A DNA stretch of 7,237 bases, taken from positions 1 to 7,237 of the forward strand of contig JAJYPZ010000053.1 of assembly GCA_021794855.1 (NCBI GenBank), written 5' to 3'. Of this stretch, positions 5,678 to 7,237 are shown piece by piece. The notes under the pieces were generated by a model. That model ran no database searches. It had not been told where the DNA came from and was given only the letters and a program-made list of their open reading frames with translations. How positions within the stretch are numbered: the stretch's first letter is position 1; each line of letters opens with the position of its first letter. The position numbers were made by a program, and so were the translations under genes. The stretch is from Pseudomonadota bacterium (lineage in GTDB: Bacteria > Pseudomonadota > Gammaproteobacteria > Burkholderiales > Sulfuriferulaceae).

Positions 5678-5803
5678 CGATGTGCGTCGAGTATGCTGCG
5701 ATAGCCGTGTTTTGCAGGCTTTTATAAATTTTATTTTAATCCGTCTTCCGTGCTGCGGTGGACAGTCTTGCCGCGTTTGCCCGTACTGATTATTTAAAAT
5801 TAT

Positions 5804-7237
5804 TTATAGCCGCTGTCTGGTCCATTGTGCCACAGAAGCCATGGCCGCAGGAAGTGCAGCCAGATCGCTGCCGCCGGCTTGCGCCATATCCGCTCGACCG
5901 CCCCCTTTTCCGCTGATTTGCAAAGCGACGAAATTAGCCAGTTCGCCGGCTTTTATGCGGTCAGTCAGATCGGCTGACAGACCGACTACCACGCTGATTT
6001 TTTCGCCTTGCGTGCCGGACAGAACAATAACGCAGGAACCCAGTTTGTTTTTTAATAAATCCAGTGCTTCGCGCAATATTCTGTTGTCGGCATCGTCGAG
6101 CTGAGCGGATAAAACATGCGTCTGTCCTATCTGTATCGCTTGCGTCGCCAGGTCGCCTAATTGGAAAGCCAGAAGTCTGGATTTCAGCTTGTCTCGCTCT
6201 TTTTCCAGGTATTTGACGGTATCGAGGACCTGTCCGATTTTTTGCGTCAATTCGGCGCCCGGCGTTTTCAATAAATCCGTTAATTCCTGCAACTGACGTT
6301 GTTGCGTCTGGACATAAGCGATGGCTTTGGCACCGGTTACCGCTTCAATCCGGCGAATACCGGCGGCAACTCCGGTTTCGGCAACGATTTTAAACAGCCC
6401 GAGATCTCCGGTGCGCGGGACGTGCGTTCCACCGCATAATTCGGTGGAAAAGTCGCCCATGCCGATGACTCGTACCTGATCGCCGTATTTTTCTCCGAAT
6501 AAGGCCATCGCACCATGTAGAATTGCATCGTCGTAGCTCATCAAATCGGTCGCAATAGAGACATTGCGTCGGATTTCCGCATTGACCGAATTTTCTATCT
6601 GCTGTATTTGTTCCGGGGTGAGGGCTTCGTTATGGGCAAAATCGAAACGGGTTTTATCCGCATCAACCAGTGAACCTTTTTGCGTGACATGCGACCCGAG
6701 TATGCTGCGCAATGCCGCGTGTAGCAAATGCGTAGCGGAATGGTTGGCCGCGGTGCGGGCGCGGTTTTCCGCGTCGACGACGGTTTTGACGCGATCGCCT
6801 GCGGCGAGGGTTCCGCTGCGCAATACACCGCTATGCCCGAATATTTCCGGCTGGATTTTTTGCGTGTCCTCAATTTCAAATAAACAGTTTTCGTTCAATA
6901 ATTCGCCGCGATCGCCGACCTGACCGCCGGACTCGGGATAAAAGGGAGTCTGGTCGAGGACGATCACAGCCTTATCGCCGGCGGTTACGCGATCGACCGG
7001 CGTACCGTTCTGGTAAATCGCCATGATGACGGCGTCGCTGCTCAATTGTTCGTAACCCTGAAACCGGGTGGCCGAGCCTTGATACGACAGGCCGGCGTTC
7101 ATGGTGAATTTACTGGCGCTGCGTGCGCGCTTGCGCTGCGCTTCCATCGCCCGGTCGAAACCGGCCATGTCGACGTCGAAGCCGCGTTCGCGGCCGATGT
7201 CCGCCGTCAGGTCGACAGGGAAGCCGTAAGTATCGTA
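5804..7237 (-). CDS. alaS: Alanyl-tRNA synthetase, C-terminal 477 residues (runs off the right edge)
   Basis: AlaRS charges tRNA-Ala with alanine and clears mischarged Ser- and Gly-tRNA-Ala. The reading frame is open to the window edge, beginning YDTYGFPVDLTADIGRER, which aligns with about residue 400 of the 876-residue E. coli enzyme; the class II catalytic core is outside the window. The visible part holds the end of the tRNA-recognition region, then the editing domain with both zinc-binding elements: HxxxH in NHSATHLLH (visible residues 166 and 170) and CxxxH in STELCGGTHV (268 and 272). TPFYPESGGQVGDRG and GAMALFGEKYGD are family-typical. A coiled-coil linker follows (about 310-355 of the visible part), then the C-Ala domain with SGKGGGRADMAQAGG. 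Editing residues appear intact. The TAA stop is at 5806-5804. In many gammaproteobacteria alaS is followed by lysC or csrA; here the next gene in the same direction is the uncharacterised PilZ-like protein. Confidence 0.98.
   Translation of the reverse strand, partial: YDTYGFPVDLTADIGRERGFDVDMAGFDRAMEAQRKRARSASKFTMNAGLSYQGSATRFQGYEQLSSDAVIMAIYQNGTPVDRVTAGDKAVIVLDQTPFYPESGGQVGDRGELLNENCLFEIEDTQKIQPEIFGHSGVLRSGTLAAGDRVKTVVDAENRARTAANHSATHLLHAALRSILGSHVTQKGSLVDADKTRFDFAHNEALTPEQIQQIENSVNAEIRRNVSIATDLMSYDDAILHGAMALFGEKYGDQVRVIGMGDFSTELCGGTHVPRTGDLGLFKIVAETGVAAGIRRIEAVTGAKAIAYVQTQQRQLQELTDLLKTPGAELTQKIGQVLDTVKYLEKERDKLKSRLLAFQLGDLATQAIQIGQTHVLSAQLDDADNRILREALDLLKNKLGSCVIVLSGTQGEKISVVVGLSADLTDRIKAGELANFVALQISGKGGGRADMAQAGGSDLAALPAAMASVAQWTRQRL

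Noticed and set aside
5672..5680. sigma28-like -10 (ATCGATAA on the minus strand) before the 549-residue gene
   Set aside because: The matching -35 element (TAAAGTTT) is absent at the required spacing.
5791..5806. A/T-rich repeat ATTATTT-AAA-ATTATTT after the alaS stop as a terminator
   Set aside because: It is a direct, not inverted, repeat and forms no convincing G/C-containing stem.
5841..6923. Plus-strand open frames across alaS (such as 5841-6104 and 6564-6923)
   Set aside because: These are antisense shadows of the highly conserved AlaRS editing and C-Ala domains.

Overview
The window looks like chromosomal housekeeping DNA of a gammaproteobacterium. The thiS-thiG-trmB order, the AlaRS sequence (very close to the E. 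coli protein in motif spelling) and the E. coli-like tRNA-Gly(CCC) with an encoded CCA all point that way. A methanotroph or other free-living Methylococcales-type organism is my guess, but it rests on general impression and not on a diagnostic gene. I see no transposase, integrase, CRISPR array, phage gene or rRNA.

Layout. Positions 1-1301 (minus strand) hold a thiamine/tRNA-modification cluster read right to left: thiS (sulfur carrier), thiG (thiazole synthase), then the first 92 codons of trmB, whose ATG overlaps the thiG stop by one base. Positions 1352-1425 (plus strand) hold a tRNA-Gly with anticodon CCC. It diverges from thiS, and its likely promoter lies across the thiS start region. 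Positions 1426-1644 are a 219-bp leader with a weak hairpin after the tRNA, a sigma70-like promoter candidate, small dyads and two tiny upstream reading frames. Positions 1645-3960 (plus) encode a 771-residue DUF1631 protein. Convergent with it, 23 bp away, a minus-strand gene (3984-5633) encodes a 549-residue uncharacterised protein whose C-terminal part carries the NxSxxG half of the PilZ c-di-GMP signature. A 170-bp gap with a strong palindrome separates it from alaS (5804 to beyond 7237, minus), of which only the C-terminal 477 residues (end of the tRNA-binding region, editing domain, C-Ala domain) are present.

How the genes fit together. ThiS and ThiG act together to make the thiazole phosphate of thiamine. 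TrmB, tRNA-Gly and AlaRS are translation functions. The two large convergent proteins in the middle have no known biochemical role. Both are built as a long, mainly helical and soluble N-terminal part followed by a short beta-rich C-terminal module. The most interesting possibility is that they are signalling or scaffold proteins, at least one of them linked to the PilZ fold. This is inference from motif reading, and no clearly new defence, mobile or biosynthetic system is visible.
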